From Pedobacter frigiditerrae (GTDB taxonomy: Bacteria > Bacteroidota > Bacteroidia > Sphingobacteriales > Sphingobacteriaceae), in the NCBI RefSeq assembly GCF_004331645.1, contig NZ_SJSK01000002.1, positions 682,001 through 746,000 of the forward strand: DNA of 64,000 nt, read 5' to 3'. This document shows, piece by piece, positions 35,437-45,390 of the stretch. Both the position numbers and the translations under genes were made by a program. Positions within the stretch are counted from its first letter, which is position 1, and each line of letters begins with the position of its first letter. The notes under the pieces were generated by a model. That model made no database searches, was not told the origin of the DNA, and worked only from the letters and a program-made list of their open reading frames with translations.

Positions 35437-36519
35437 TTATTTCATTTTCAATAATTCTGTGCCTGCCATTAAAAAGGCACCTGAACCATATTCTTGGTTA
35501 TCTTCACTTTTTACCAATTCGGGTTTTGCACCAATTTGTTGTACCCAAGTTAATTTTCCTTCCGAATTAACCTGTTCATTAAGTGCCTTCCATCCTTTTA
35601 ATACTTGAGGCAAATAAGTTGTTTTATCTAAATAACCATTATTAATACCCCAAGCCAAAGCAAATACGAAGAAGCTAGAACCACTTGTTTCCTTGTTGGT
35701 GTATTCTAACGGATCAACCAGATTTGGTCTCCATAACCCATCTTCCTGTTGTATTGAAGCTACTTTTTTCGACATCTTTAAATACAGCTCCTCAAAACGC
35801 TTGTAATCTGGGTGGCTTTTAGGCAAGTGTTCTAAAACTTGAACTAAGCCCCCCATAACCCAACCATTTCCTCTCGACCAAAATATTTTCTTCCCATTGG
35901 GAGATTTGCGCTCAAAGAAACTCTTATCTCTATAAAAAAGGTTCTCTTCCTTATCGAATAAAAAGTCTGTGGTATCCCACCACATTTTGCTCATGAAATC
36001 ATTATACTTCTGCTCGCCAGTAATTTCTGCTAAACGCACTAAAACAGGCGGCGACATAAACAAGGCATCGCACCACCACCACTCTACCCTTCCAGCCTTG
36101 GGTGTTTTTAACAAAGAATCGTAAACAGACTTTGTGCCGGCTATCATATTTGGGTCTTTTTTGATATTGTAAATCTCTAAGTAAGCTTGTCCACGAGTAT
36201 GGTCGTCTGCATGGCGCAAACGATTAGCTAATTTGTAATTTAAAGCTTCGGCCCAACGAACAGCCTCATTTAGATACGATTTATCCTTTGTTTGGTCATA
36301 GGCACGCATAATGCCCGAATAAAAAACACTTCTTGCCCAATCATCTCCATTTCTAGCATTACCCACAACAGGATGTGCAACCTGCCATTTGAAAACATTT
36401 TGCATGGCTGTTTTTACAGCTTCTTTGCCGGGAACTGCTGATTCATTTTTACGAACAGCACAGGCTGATAGAAGAATGAAACTTAGGAGGACTAGTGTGA
36501 GTTTAGGTTTTTTGTTCAT
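35437..36519 (-). CDS. Unsaturated rhamnogalacturonyl hydrolase (GH105/GH88 type), lipoprotein
   Basis: A 360-aa enzyme of the (alpha/alpha)6 barrel class. The lipoprotein signal ends LLSAC (Cys20). Family motifs are RHADDHTRGQAYLE, WWWCDALFMSPP and WSRGNGWVMGGL, where the Asp residues of the first two act as catalytic acid/base in YteR-like enzymes. It removes the unsaturated uronic acid left at chain ends by pectate or rhamnogalacturonan lyases. With the GH28 enzyme at 52388 it points to pectin use, but the two genes are 16 kb apart and no lyase or SusCD pair is nearby. Confidence 0.92.
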   Translation of the reverse strand: MNKKPKLTLVLLSFILLSACAVRKNESAVPGKEAVKTAMQNVFKWQVAHPVVGNARNGDDWARSVFYSGIMRAYDQTKDKSYLNEAVRWAEALNYKLANRLRHADDHTRGQAYLEIYNIKKDPNMIAGTKSVYDSLLKTPKAGRVEWWWCDALFMSPPVLVRLAEITGEQKYNDFMSKMWWDTTDFLFDKEENLFYRDKSFFERKSPNGKKIFWSRGNGWVMGGLVQVLEHLPKSHPDYKRFEELYLKMSKKVASIQQEDGLWRPNLVDPLEYTNKETSGSSFFVFALAWGINNGYLDKTTYLPQVLKGWKALNEQVNSEGKLTWVQQIGAKPELVKSEDNQEYGSGAFLMAGTELLKMK

Positions 36520-36649
36520 AACAAGGGTATTTTTTACAATTTGGATGGAATAAAGCTAATAAAATATGTTTTTATAAGATAACAATAGCCGCAAATACAT
36601 TTCAAACAATACAATCTTCAACCTTGTTATTATTAAAAAATGATTTGAT

Positions 36650-37423
36650 ATGAGATCGATTTGGAAAGGTGCTATTGGCTTTGGATTAGTTAATATTCCT
36701 GTTAAGTTATATTCTGGTGTGCAAAACAGCAATTTAGATTTAGATATGCTAGATGAACGAGACCATGCTAAAATCAAGTTTCAACGCATTAATGAAGATA
36801 CAAGAAAGGAAGTTCCCTACGAAAAAATAGTGAAGGGCTATTTCTTAAAGGATAAATATGTAATTTTAGATGAGCATGATTTTGAAGAAGCGGCTCCAGA
36901 AAAAAACAAGGTAATTGAACTAGAAAACTTTGTAGACATTCAAGATATTAACCCTATTTATTATGAAACTTCTTATTACACTGAACCAGAAAAACAGGGA
37001 GCTAAAGCTTATGCCCTACTTTTAAAGGCATTAGAAAAATCTAAAAAAGCTGGGGTTGGGCGTTTTGTTCTGCGTAGCACGGAAAACTTATGCGTAATTC
37101 ACCCAATGGATGGCGTAATTGTGATTACAAAAATCAGGTTTCAGCAAGAGATTAGAACGATGGATGAAATTAAAAAAGTTGACGATAAAGCCATTTCAAA
37201 AAAAGAGATGGAGGTTGGCTTAGCTTTAATTAAACAATATAGTTCTGATTTTGACATTGCAGCTTTTAAGGATACCTATAGCGATGAGTTACTAAAAATC
37301 ATTAAAGCTAAAGCAAAAGGCAAACACGCAGTGGTTAAAAAATTAAAACCTCAAAAAGCAACTAGCGACAATTTATATGACCAGTTAATGCAAAGTTTAG
37401 GCGGGAATAAAAAGAGAGCTTAA
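36650..37423 (+). CDS. ku: Ku protein, non-homologous end joining
   Basis: A 257-aa bacterial Ku, matching the start of the family (MRSIWKGAIGFGLVNIPVKLY) and the core beta-barrel ring that encircles DNA ends, including KGYFLKDKYVILDEHDFE. The lysine-rich end after residue 220 fits the usual C-terminal tail. It binds double-strand breaks and recruits LigD, which is encoded convergently 270 bp away (37696-40377). The gap between the two holds low-complexity words (GGAAGATGGAAGATGG) and an ATGTTTTCTATGTACC-type repeat. Confidence 0.96.
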   Translation: MRSIWKGAIGFGLVNIPVKLYSGVQNSNLDLDMLDERDHAKIKFQRINEDTRKEVPYEKIVKGYFLKDKYVILDEHDFEEAAPEKNKVIELENFVDIQDINPIYYETSYYTEPEKQGAKAYALLLKALEKSKKAGVGRFVLRSTENLCVIHPMDGVIVITKIRFQQEIRTMDEIKKVDDKAISKKEMEVGLALIKQYSSDFDIAAFKDTYSDELLKIIKAKAKGKHAVVKKLKPQKATSDNLYDQLMQSLGGNKKRA

Positions 37424-37695
37424 GGAGGGGAAAAATGGAAGATGGAAGATGGGGAATAGGAAATAGACAGGGAGAATGGGAAATATAAGAGGGGAGAAAT
37501 AAGATGGAAATGCAGACACTAAACATCTTGTGCACAAATTTAAACAAAACCTAAACTATGTTTTCTATGTACCTATGTGGTAAAAACCAAACTAACCGCA
37601 AAGACAAATTGAACCAAGCTTAAACAAACCTAAGCTATGTTTTCTATATACCTATGTAGTAAAAAAACTTCCAAGAACTGTAGATTATTAGCTTA

Positions 37696-40377
37696 TTATT
37701 CTTTATTGGTAATTGCCTTGATAATTTTCTTTAAATCGATGCCTTTTTCTAACACTGGTTTAAAGATATCACCTAAACTTTCAATGCGCTCTACAGCATT
37801 AAAAATTGTAAAATCTTTCATTTTTAATCCCTTCTTCACCTCATCCCAAGCCAGAGGCATGGATACGGTTGCACCAGGTTTTGGCCTGACAGAATAAGGA
37901 GCGGCAATAGTTGCTTGTGCCCTATTTTGTAAAAAATCCAAATACATTTTCCCTTTCCTATCGGCAACCGTACGTTCTAAACTGGTATATTTTGGCAACT
38001 CTCTATTTACGAGGGTTACTACAATTCTGGCAAACTCTTTTGACTGTTCATACGTATATTTTGCACCTAGCGGGATGTAAATGTGTAGGCCAGTTGAACC
38101 GCTTGTTTTGCAATAACATGGCACACCCATATCGTCTAAAATCTGTTTAGTTACTTGGGCGGCTTCAATAACTTGCTCAAATGAATTTTTATCAGGATCT
38201 AAATCTATGATACACCAAGTAGGATGGTCTGGTTTTTTAGTGGTGCTACTCCAGGGATTAATCTCTATGCAGCCCAAGCCTGCCATATAAAGTAAGGTAG
38301 CTTCATTGTTGCCCAAGAGGAAATGTTTATCCTCTGGACTATCGCTACTATGGTACAAATAAGTATCCATCCAATCTGGCACTTTACCAGTTACATCTTT
38401 TTGGTAAAAACTTGGCCCATTTATGCCTCCTGGGTGGCGGTTTAATGATTGTGGACGATTTTTAAGATAAGGCAACATGTAGGGCGCAACCTGATAATAG
38501 TAATTGATTAGGTCTCGTTTTGTTATCTTTTCTATTGGCCAATAAACCTTACTAAGGTTAGTAAACTTTAAATCGTGTCCATTTACCTTTCTAACCTGTG
38601 TTTCGTCTTTCGGGTTTAATAAAGTCTTTCTTTTACCACTTTTTGGTGGCGTCAAATATTTATCAACGGCTGTTTCTTTTACCACATCTTCTGTATTTGC
38701 TTCTCTTTCCAAAACTACCTCCTTTGCTTTTTTATCTTCACGCATCCCTTCAAATGATGGGTGGCGCATGACACCGTCTGTTGTCATTTCAGTAAAACTA
38801 ACCTCACAAATTAATTCTGGCTTTAACCAGGTTGCTTTTGCCCGTGGCGGGTTTGGCCTAAACCTGCTTGGCTTATTAATATCTGGCTCTTCACTAAATT
38901 GAGGTTTATCAGTAATTAATGGCCCGAATAATTTAAGCATCTCCTTTTGCGTTTTGATGTTAAAACCTGTACCAATTTTACCAGTATAAACAAATTTATC
39001 CTTTTCAAATACGCCAACTAATAGCGCACTAAAGGGTTTGCTCGTATCATCATTTTTAGTGAAACCACCAATTACAACTTCTTGTCTTTTGTTCGATTTT
39101 ATTTTTAGCCAATTGCCTGTTCTACGACCTACGTCGTAAACGCTATCTTTTCGTTTAGCCATGATACCTTCTAAACCCATCTTTTTAGCAGCAGCTAAAA
39201 ATTCAGTGCCAGAAGTATCAAAACTCTTGCTTAATTGTATCAATGAATCATCTGGAATGATTTGTTTCAAAATGGCTCTTCTTTCTGTAAGTGGCAAACC
39301 TTTTAAATCATAGCCATTGTACCACAAGACATCGAAAACATAATAAATTAAATCGCCATCTGCCTCGCTACGCCAGTTTTGCAAAGCCCCAAAATTTGCC
39401 ATTCCTTTTTCATTTACTACCACTACCTCTCCATCTACAACAGCGTTGATGTTCCACTTTTTTAATTCATTGTAAACTGGATAGAACTTTTCGTTAAAAG
39501 ACTTATCGTTACGGGATTTTATTTCTACTTGATTTTTATCCATAAAAGCAACTGCACGATAGCCGTCCCATTTTATTTCATATAGCCAATTATCATCATC
39601 AATTGGTTTATCTACCAAAGTGGCAAGCATTGGTTCTATCTTTGTGTAAAACGGAGATTTTTCGGCATTTGCCACTATAGCTTTTTCACTTTTTAGTGGT
39701 GCTTTTTTTGAAGTTTTTTTTTCCTTCACTACTTTTTCAACCTTTTTGATTGGGCCTTTTTTAACAGTCGACTTTTTATTGTTTTCTTCGTAAATACTGT
39801 CTGATGTTTTTTCTACTTGTTCGAGTGTTTTTTTAGAGATTACTGATTTGTCCTTTTTGGTAATATCCTCTTCAGAAGCATATTTATCTTTATGCTTAAT
39901 GAGCAACCAAGAGTTTTCTGCCATTCCGTGAGTTTTCACTAAGGCAAATTCGCCTTTTAGCTTCTTACCTTTCAAAACCATTTTAACAGAGCCCTTTTTT
40001 AGTTCTGCCAATAAATATTTTTCTTGCGCAGCAATACCATCAATTTCTTCAATAGTTGTATAAGTTCCTTCATCCCATACTATAACTGTTCCACCACCAT
40101 ATTCTCCTTGCGGGATAATCCCTTCAAACGTTCTATAATCATAAGGATGATCTTCTACCATCATTGCCAATCGTTTAACTTTTGGGTCTGTTGATGGGCC
40201 TTTGGGAACCGCCCAACTTTTTAACACCCCCCCCATTTCTAATCTAAAATCGTAATGCAGGTGCGATGCGGCATGTTTCTGAATAACAAAACGAAGTTCC
40301 TTTCCTGTCCCCTTACCACCTTTTGGCTCAGTGGTTTTGGTAAAACTTCTTTTCTTTTTATAGGCTGTTAAACTCAT
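37696..40377 (-). CDS. ligD: Multifunctional DNA ligase D for end joining
   Basis: An 893-aa protein with the three LigD activities in the order phosphoesterase, ligase, polymerase. The N-terminal 3'-phosphoesterase has HLHYDFRLEMGG. A lysine-rich linker (about 180-240) follows. The ATP-dependent ligase has the nucleophile in YEIKWDGYR (Lys near 267) and an OB domain to about 560. The C-terminal primase/polymerase carries the metal-binding IIDLDPDK (near 723). It fills, trims and seals broken ends with Ku, its convergent neighbour. Confidence 0.97.
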   Translation of the reverse strand: MSLTAYKKKRSFTKTTEPKGGKGTGKELRFVIQKHAASHLHYDFRLEMGGVLKSWAVPKGPSTDPKVKRLAMMVEDHPYDYRTFEGIIPQGEYGGGTVIVWDEGTYTTIEEIDGIAAQEKYLLAELKKGSVKMVLKGKKLKGEFALVKTHGMAENSWLLIKHKDKYASEEDITKKDKSVISKKTLEQVEKTSDSIYEENNKKSTVKKGPIKKVEKVVKEKKTSKKAPLKSEKAIVANAEKSPFYTKIEPMLATLVDKPIDDDNWLYEIKWDGYRAVAFMDKNQVEIKSRNDKSFNEKFYPVYNELKKWNINAVVDGEVVVVNEKGMANFGALQNWRSEADGDLIYYVFDVLWYNGYDLKGLPLTERRAILKQIIPDDSLIQLSKSFDTSGTEFLAAAKKMGLEGIMAKRKDSVYDVGRRTGNWLKIKSNKRQEVVIGGFTKNDDTSKPFSALLVGVFEKDKFVYTGKIGTGFNIKTQKEMLKLFGPLITDKPQFSEEPDINKPSRFRPNPPRAKATWLKPELICEVSFTEMTTDGVMRHPSFEGMREDKKAKEVVLEREANTEDVVKETAVDKYLTPPKSGKRKTLLNPKDETQVRKVNGHDLKFTNLSKVYWPIEKITKRDLINYYYQVAPYMLPYLKNRPQSLNRHPGGINGPSFYQKDVTGKVPDWMDTYLYHSSDSPEDKHFLLGNNEATLLYMAGLGCIEINPWSSTTKKPDHPTWCIIDLDPDKNSFEQVIEAAQVTKQILDDMGVPCYCKTSGSTGLHIYIPLGAKYTYEQSKEFARIVVTLVNRELPKYTSLERTVADRKGKMYLDFLQNRAQATIAAPYSVRPKPGATVSMPLAWDEVKKGLKMKDFTIFNAVERIESLGDIFKPVLEKGIDLKKIIKAITNKE

Positions 40378-40530
40378 CTTAATGTAGATATATGGTTCAA
40401 GCTGTTAACAATTGTGGTTTTAAAATGTTTAACTTTTAGTTCATAGGTTCACTAGCATCATTAGTTCATTAGGTAGAAAATATGACAAACATTTTTTCTT
40501 CGGAGGTGTTTTTTAGAAAAACCTAAACCT

Positions 40531-41433
40531 ATGGGAAAGATTAAAAAACAAGAACCCCCTAAAAAACCTGATACAAAATATCCTGTACCACCATTTCCCA
40601 AGCAGAGTCAAAATCCGCCTGGGACAGAGGCCGATTTGAAACCTTTGGCAGATCATGGTGAAACATCTTATAAAGGTTCTGGAAAGTTAAAAGGCAAAAA
40701 AGCAATCATTACTGGTGGCGATTCTGGAATAGGAAAAGCAGTTGCCATAGCCTTTGCTAGAGAAGGTGCTGATGTTTTAATTAGCTATTTAGGTGATGAA
40801 GAAACTAAGGATGCAGAAGATTCTGCTAAATATGTAACGGAAGCAGGACAAAAAGCTGTACTGGTTAAAGGTGATATTAGAAAAGAGAGTCATTGCAAAA
40901 AAATCATAGAGAAAGCTGTGAAGGAATTTGGCCAGATTGATATTCTGGTTAATAATGCAGCGTTTCAAATGGCAAGAGAAACTTTACTTGAAATTCCGAC
41001 AGAGGAATGGATTAGAACATTTGACACCAACATCCATCCAATGTTTTATTTAAGTAAAGCAGCGGAACCCTTTATGAAAAAAGGAAGTAGCATTATCAAT
41101 ACCACATCTGTAAATGCTTATAGCCCTACTCCTGTTTTATTGCCTTATGCTGCAACAAAAGGTGCCATACAGAATTTTACGGCTAATTTAAGTCAGATTT
41201 TATTAACCGCGGGAAAAGGAATTAGGGTTAACGCAGTAGCACCAGGCCCCATTTGGACACCCTTAATTCCATCTACTATGCCAGACCCTGAAAACTTTGG
41301 TAAGGACACGCCAATGGGAAGACCCGGACAGCCAGTTGAAGTGGCCCCAGCTTACGTTTTTTTGGCATCTGATGAAGCTAGTTATATCTCTGGAGCAACG
41401 ATTCCAGTTACAGGAGGACGAATTACGATTTAA
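40531..41433 (+). CDS. SDR family oxidoreductase, stress-type (YhdF/YghA-like)
   Basis: A 300-aa short-chain dehydrogenase with a proline-rich 50-residue N-terminal extension (PPKKPDTKYPVPPFPKQSQN), typical of the general-stress subgroup. The NAD(P) motif is TGGDSGIGKA, with NNAA, catalytic Ser in INTTSVNAYS and YAATK (Tyr and Lys). The physiological substrate is not known for this group. Its place at the head of the stress-type genes (41.5-43.8 kb) supports a protective role. Confidence 0.9.
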   Translation: MGKIKKQEPPKKPDTKYPVPPFPKQSQNPPGTEADLKPLADHGETSYKGSGKLKGKKAIITGGDSGIGKAVAIAFAREGADVLISYLGDEETKDAEDSAKYVTEAGQKAVLVKGDIRKESHCKKIIEKAVKEFGQIDILVNNAAFQMARETLLEIPTEEWIRTFDTNIHPMFYLSKAAEPFMKKGSSIINTTSVNAYSPTPVLLPYAATKGAIQNFTANLSQILLTAGKGIRVNAVAPGPIWTPLIPSTMPDPENFGKDTPMGRPGQPVEVAPAYVFLASDEASYISGATIPVTGGRITI

Positions 41434-41529
41434 GGCGGAAGGTTGAAGGCATAAAGGTAAACGGCAAAACCGAACAATCTAAGGTTTGCTTAGGTTTCTT
41501 AGGTGGTTTAAAAATTAAAAATCAATATT

Positions 41530-41694
41530 ATGAAAAACGAGAAAAAAACTAAACACGAAAATCCAAAATCATCTGGTGATGCCAAAGGAAAAGCAAGTTT
41601 CGATCAAAATGGCAAAGGTGCATCACCTAAATATGGTCAAGCTGGGGTAGACCCAAGTGAAACCAAGGAAGGTGCAAAAAAAGGGAAATTGTAA
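41530..41694 (+). CDS. 54-aa lysine/glycine-rich hydrophilic protein
   Basis: A small frame, MKNEKKTKHENPKSSG to GAKKGKL, with almost no hydrophobic residues and many Lys, Gly, Ser and Asn, so it should be disordered. I know no exact family. The composition recalls small stress or desiccation proteins, and it lies between an SDR stress enzyme and other stress-type genes. The ATG follows an AT-rich spacer, and the stop is four bases before the convergent receiver gene stop. Confidence 0.7.
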   Translation: MKNEKKTKHENPKSSGDAKGKASFDQNGKGASPKYGQAGVDPSETKEGAKKGKL

Positions 41695-41697
41695 TTA

Positions 41698-42057
41698 TTA
41701 GTTTAGCAGTTTTCTCACTCTACTTACTAAATCATCAATATCGAATGGTTTACTTATAAAGTCATCCGCTTTGCTTTGGCTACTTATTATGGCAATATTT
41801 GTATTTGCAGACATTAATAAAACAGGAATGTTTTCTGTGGCAATTGTTGATTTTAACTTATTGCAAATATCAATCCCATTACCGTCTGGAAGCATGATAT
41901 CTAGCACCACGGCATCTGGAGTAGAGTTTTTAATCTCAGCATTAAAAGTTGTTGCATTTGGAAAACCCGAAACTTTGTAGCCTTCTATTTCAAGCAGGTA
42001 TTCTACCAGTTCCCTGATGTCATCATTATCTTCAACTATGTAGATTATTTTATTCAA
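41698..42057 (-). CDS. Single-domain response regulator (CheY-like receiver)
   Basis: A 119-aa lone receiver: acidic pair at 10-12, phosphoacceptor Asp53 in VVLDIMLPDG, and FISKPFD with the conserved Lys. No output domain is present. The start is TTG at 42055-42057, since an in-frame TAA lies five codons upstream and no ATG is available. It could take phosphate from the orphan hybrid kinase at 48456, but no partner is adjacent. Confidence 0.88.
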   Translation of the reverse strand: MNKIIYIVEDNDDIRELVEYLLEIEGYKVSGFPNATTFNAEIKNSTPDAVVLDIMLPDGNGIDICNKLKSTIATENIPVLLMSANTNIAIISSQSKADDFISKPFDIDDLVSRVRKLLN

Positions 42058-42139
42058 TTTATAGTGTTTTTAGAGCTTTTGCGAATATAAAAATTAACTA
42101 ATGATTAAAGCAAAATTCTAAAACCATTTTAAGAGGATA

Positions 42140-42355
42140 ATGTTTTTCAAAAAACAAAATATGCCCTCCTCAGTTATCAATCATTTTATGTACGATGAGA
42201 AATCGCATACATTGACCATCACTTTTGTAACGGGATTGATTTACCATTATAAAAATGTGCCGAAAGATGTTTATAAAATGTTTAGGGCGGCAGGCTCTAA
42301 AGGAAGGTATTTTAATCATTTTATTAAGGATAAATTTAGGTTCAAAAAAAATTGA
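42140..42355 (+). CDS. KTSC domain protein
   Basis: A 71-aa protein matching the KTSC domain: SSVINHFMYDEKSHTLTITF, then GLIYHYKNVP and the end KGRYFNHFIKDKF. The domain occurs alone or at the C-terminus of lysyl-tRNA synthetases; its function is not established, though nucleic-acid binding is often suggested. Start ATG follows GAGGATA, a weak ribosome site. Confidence 0.85.
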   Translation: MFFKKQNMPSSVINHFMYDEKSHTLTITFVTGLIYHYKNVPKDVYKMFRAAGSKGRYFNHFIKDKFRFKKN

Positions 42356-42509
42356 TGAATAATTTATTCCCGTTTTTCAATCCATAAAATTGATTTTTCA
42401 TTTAAACATTCCCATTTTCTCTATTATTATTTTTTTAAAACATTCTCAAAAACCGAATGTTGAGAGCCTGTAAAACAAATCATTACATCACCCTTAAAAA
42501 CAAAATAAT

Positions 42510-43046
42510 ATGAAAACGACTAAAAAACCAACAGGAAAGACAGGCAAAATGGAAGATTCAGAATTTCATGAATTTTTTGTTGATGAATTAAAAGACATTT
42601 ATTGGGCAGAAAAACATCTTGTGAAGGCTTTGCCTAAAATGCAAAAGGCAGCAACTAGTCCAGAATTAGCTGCAGCTTTTGAAAAACATACGCAAGAAAC
42701 AGAACAGCACATTACCACTTTAGAGCAAGTTTTTGAACTATTAGGGGAAAAAGCTGTTGCGAAAAAATGTGATGCAATGGCAGGTTTACTAGAAGAAGCA
42801 ACAGGTATTATTGAAGACACTGACAAAGGCACCATGATACGTGATGCTGGTTTAATTTTAGCTGCTCAAAAAGTTGAACATTATGAAATTGCTACTTATG
42901 GCACTTTGCGCACATTCGCTTCAAACATGGGACATACAGCTGTTGAAGAATTATTACAGCAAACATTGGACAATGAGAAAGAAACTGATGTTGCCCTAAC
43001 CACAGTTGCCGAAAGCTTCGTAAATGAAGCTGCAACACAAGAATAG
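42510..43046 (+). CDS. Ferritin-like DUF892 stress protein (YciE/YciF type)
   Basis: A 178-aa four-helix protein of the DUF892 family. The pattern ELKDIYWAEKHLVKALPKMQ at the start and HTQETEQHITTLEQVF, with later EHYEIATYGTL and DNEKETD, supplies the Glu/His ligands of a di-metal site. Relatives in enterobacteria are induced by osmotic or general stress; their reaction is unknown. A strong terminator follows directly, so it is probably a single-gene transcript. Confidence 0.92.
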   Translation: MKTTKKPTGKTGKMEDSEFHEFFVDELKDIYWAEKHLVKALPKMQKAATSPELAAAFEKHTQETEQHITTLEQVFELLGEKAVAKKCDAMAGLLEEATGIIEDTDKGTMIRDAGLILAAQKVEHYEIATYGTLRTFASNMGHTAVEELLQQTLDNEKETDVALTTVAESFVNEAATQE

Positions 43047-43051
43047 AACTA

Positions 43052-43077
43052 AAAGACCAAGTAAAAGCTTGGTCTTT
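43052..43077 (+). terminator. Terminator of the DUF892 gene
   Basis: AAAGACCAAG and CTTGGTCTTT form a 10-bp stem with a 6-nt loop, followed by TTTAAAATC. Confidence 0.88.
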
Positions 43078-43217
43078 TTAAAATCATTTTATGCTCTCAT
43101 TATAATATAAACCTCAATCTCAACACAGAGATTTAGTTTTTGCTTTAACACCTAATTTGTCTAACAGCAAAACATTCACCTCAAACTTATTGTTAATAAA
43201 ATATTCATTTCTTGATT

Positions 43218-43778
43218 ATGGAAAATAAAGATATTTCACGCGATAGTACCAACAACACACAAAACACTCAAGACCATATTAAAACTTTAGAAGGTACAGC
43301 AGCGGTTAAAAAGTTAAAAGATTTGGCAACAAGTGCAGAGAATTGTTTTTTCTGTACCAATATTAAAACCGGTTTACCGTTATCTGTTAGACCAATGTCT
43401 GTTTTACAAGTAGATGATGCTGGTAATTTATGGTTCATGAGCCAAAACGATAGCAACAAAAATGCTGAAATAGCAAAAGACCCTTTTACTCATTTATTCT
43501 TTCAAGAAAATAAAAACTCTGGCTTTTTAAATATTTATGGCATAACTGAAATTATAACTGACCAAGCGAAAATTGATGAGCTATGGAATCCATTGCTTAA
43601 GGTTTGGTTTCAAGGAGGTAAGGATGACCTAAAAATTAGTTTACTAAAGGTTGAACCTACTAACGTTTATTATTGGGATACTAAGCATGGAGAAGCTATT
43701 GCCTTTATCAAAATGGCAGCCTCTATCATTACAGGTAAAACAATGGATGATTCTGTAGAAGGAAACCTAGAGTTTTAG
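43218..43778 (+). CDS. Pyridoxamine 5'-phosphate oxidase-like general stress protein
   Basis: About 186 aa from the ATG at 43218; a TTG two codons upstream is also open but less likely. It has the FMN-binding split barrel of the PNPOx-like superfamily: FCTNIKTGLPLSVRPMSV, then GNLWFMSQNDSNKNAEI and LFFQENKNSGFLNIYG. Relatives are called general stress protein 26 and bind flavin, without a proven reaction. It completes the stress-flavoured run from 40.5 kb. Confidence 0.9.
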   Translation: MENKDISRDSTNNTQNTQDHIKTLEGTAAVKKLKDLATSAENCFFCTNIKTGLPLSVRPMSVLQVDDAGNLWFMSQNDSNKNAEIAKDPFTHLFFQENKNSGFLNIYGITEIITDQAKIDELWNPLLKVWFQGGKDDLKISLLKVEPTNVYYWDTKHGEAIAFIKMAASIITGKTMDDSVEGNLEF

Positions 43779-43877
43779 AATAGCGTATATTAAAAATTGG
43801 CTAATGGATAATAGTGTAGAATTTTTCTTACTATTAATCATTAGCCTTTAACCATGATATAATTAAATACAATTCTT

Positions 43878-45353
43878 ATGATGCGAATTCCGATAGAGCG
43901 CAAGCATGTTAAAGTTTATCCAGATCCAAAACGTGTTATTGCCAGATTCTTTTTTAACGGCGACGATAGAGCTAAGGATTTAATTACCAAGGTGATGACA
44001 TTGAGCGACGTCCAGGTTTTTCAAATCATTTCGCCGCTTTTACAGGAGTATTCAAAAAGACATAGAAACATTACGAAAATCTTGATTCGCCATTGCAAGA
44101 AATTGAAGTCGTTATTTGAAACAATGGAAATTGATTATAAAGAGCTTGATGAACGGAGACGCCTGTTAATCGGTTCTTATTTTACACACGAGTATTCTAT
44201 TGAATCAGCTGCTTTTTTTAATCCATCTATTGTCGAAGACCCAGATCAAGCGGATTTAGAAGAAGGTGAAAAACGTCTAATTATTAGTTTTAGAGCAGTT
44301 GGAGAAGGACATATTTCTTCTATTGTGTTTAGGAGAGCGCTAATTGACCGACACAATAATATCACGGTTATGCCAGTTGGTGATTACATTGATGAGGCTG
44401 AAATTATTAGAAATGCAACCTACAACAAAAAGCTTTTTTTGGATAAGGGACTCATATCTCTCATTAATGAAGATGTGTTAAAAATGTTAGATGCTAAACT
44501 GGAAGACCAATTTGATTATGCAACTTTAAAAAAAGTAATAGCTGAAACTCAAGAATTTGAACCTAATCCTGAAAAAGATGTAGAATTGGAGAAGGTTTTA
44601 TGGCTTTCTGATTCTTATTACGAAATCATTTTTTCATTAGACACAGATATTTCTGACCGAGTAATTTTCCCTATTTCTGAATTTGAGAGAAAAGGCATTG
44701 AAGACGCAAGATTTACAAAATTCACCAATGATGATGGCTCTTACACCTATTATGCCACTTACACCGCGTATGATGGGCAAATCATCATTCCTAAACTTTT
44801 AAAAACTAAAGATTTTTACGATTTTACAATAGGTCCTTTATTTGGAGATGGTGCACAAAATAAAAACTTGGCACTTTTTCCTCGTAAAATTAATGGCAAA
44901 TACGCCATGTTATCTCGTATAGATGGGATAAATAATTACATCATGTATTCTAGCAAAATTAATGTTTGGGAAAACCCAATTAAATTGCAGGAGCCTCATT
45001 ACAGTTGGGAATTTGTACAAATTGGCAATTGCGGATCTCCTATAGAAACTGAAGATGGCTGGTTAGTAATTACTCATGCTGTTGGCCCAATGAGAAGATA
45101 TTGTTTAAGTGCTACACTTTTAAATTTAGAAGATCCAACTATAGAAATTGGCAGATTGTCAGAACCATTGCTCATTCCAAATCCAGATGAACGCGAAGGT
45201 TATGTTCCTAATGTAGTTTATTCTTGCGGCTCTATTATTAACAATGATCAATTGATCATCCCTTACGGTTTATCAGATTATTCATCATCTTTTGCTACTG
45301 TAGATCTAAAAGTCTTGCTAGATAAATTAAAGTCATCCCCAACGCCCAATTAA
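43878..45353 (+). CDS. GH130-type mannoside phosphorylase/hydrolase
   Basis: A 491-aa five-bladed propeller protein of the GH130 (formerly DUF377) group. The C-terminal half has LFPRKINGKYAMLSRIDG and GNCGSPIETEDGWLVITH, which form the sugar and phosphate site in known members. Members cleave beta-mannosides by phosphorolysis or hydrolysis. The N-terminal 150 residues are an extension with a helical bundle, as in the longer subgroup. No signal peptide is seen, so it acts in the cytoplasm. It is convergent with the glycosyltransferase 45368-47647, sharing a bidirectional terminator. Confidence 0.88.
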   Translation: MMRIPIERKHVKVYPDPKRVIARFFFNGDDRAKDLITKVMTLSDVQVFQIISPLLQEYSKRHRNITKILIRHCKKLKSLFETMEIDYKELDERRRLLIGSYFTHEYSIESAAFFNPSIVEDPDQADLEEGEKRLIISFRAVGEGHISSIVFRRALIDRHNNITVMPVGDYIDEAEIIRNATYNKKLFLDKGLISLINEDVLKMLDAKLEDQFDYATLKKVIAETQEFEPNPEKDVELEKVLWLSDSYYEIIFSLDTDISDRVIFPISEFERKGIEDARFTKFTNDDGSYTYYATYTAYDGQIIIPKLLKTKDFYDFTIGPLFGDGAQNKNLALFPRKINGKYAMLSRIDGINNYIMYSSKINVWENPIKLQEPHYSWEFVQIGNCGSPIETEDGWLVITHAVGPMRRYCLSATLLNLEDPTIEIGRLSEPLLIPNPDEREGYVPNVVYSCGSIINNDQLIIPYGLSDYSSSFATVDLKVLLDKLKSSPTPN

Positions 45354-45354
45354 T

Positions 45355-45390
45355 AAAAAAGCTTGGTTTATTTAAAAACCAGGCTTTTTT
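45355..45390. terminator. Bidirectional terminator between the GH130 and GT4 genes
   Basis: A 15-bp stem with one G-T pair: AAAAAAGCTTGGTTT and AAACCAGGCTTTTTT. Runs of T follow on both strands. It overlaps the end of the glycosyltransferase frame. Confidence 0.88.
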
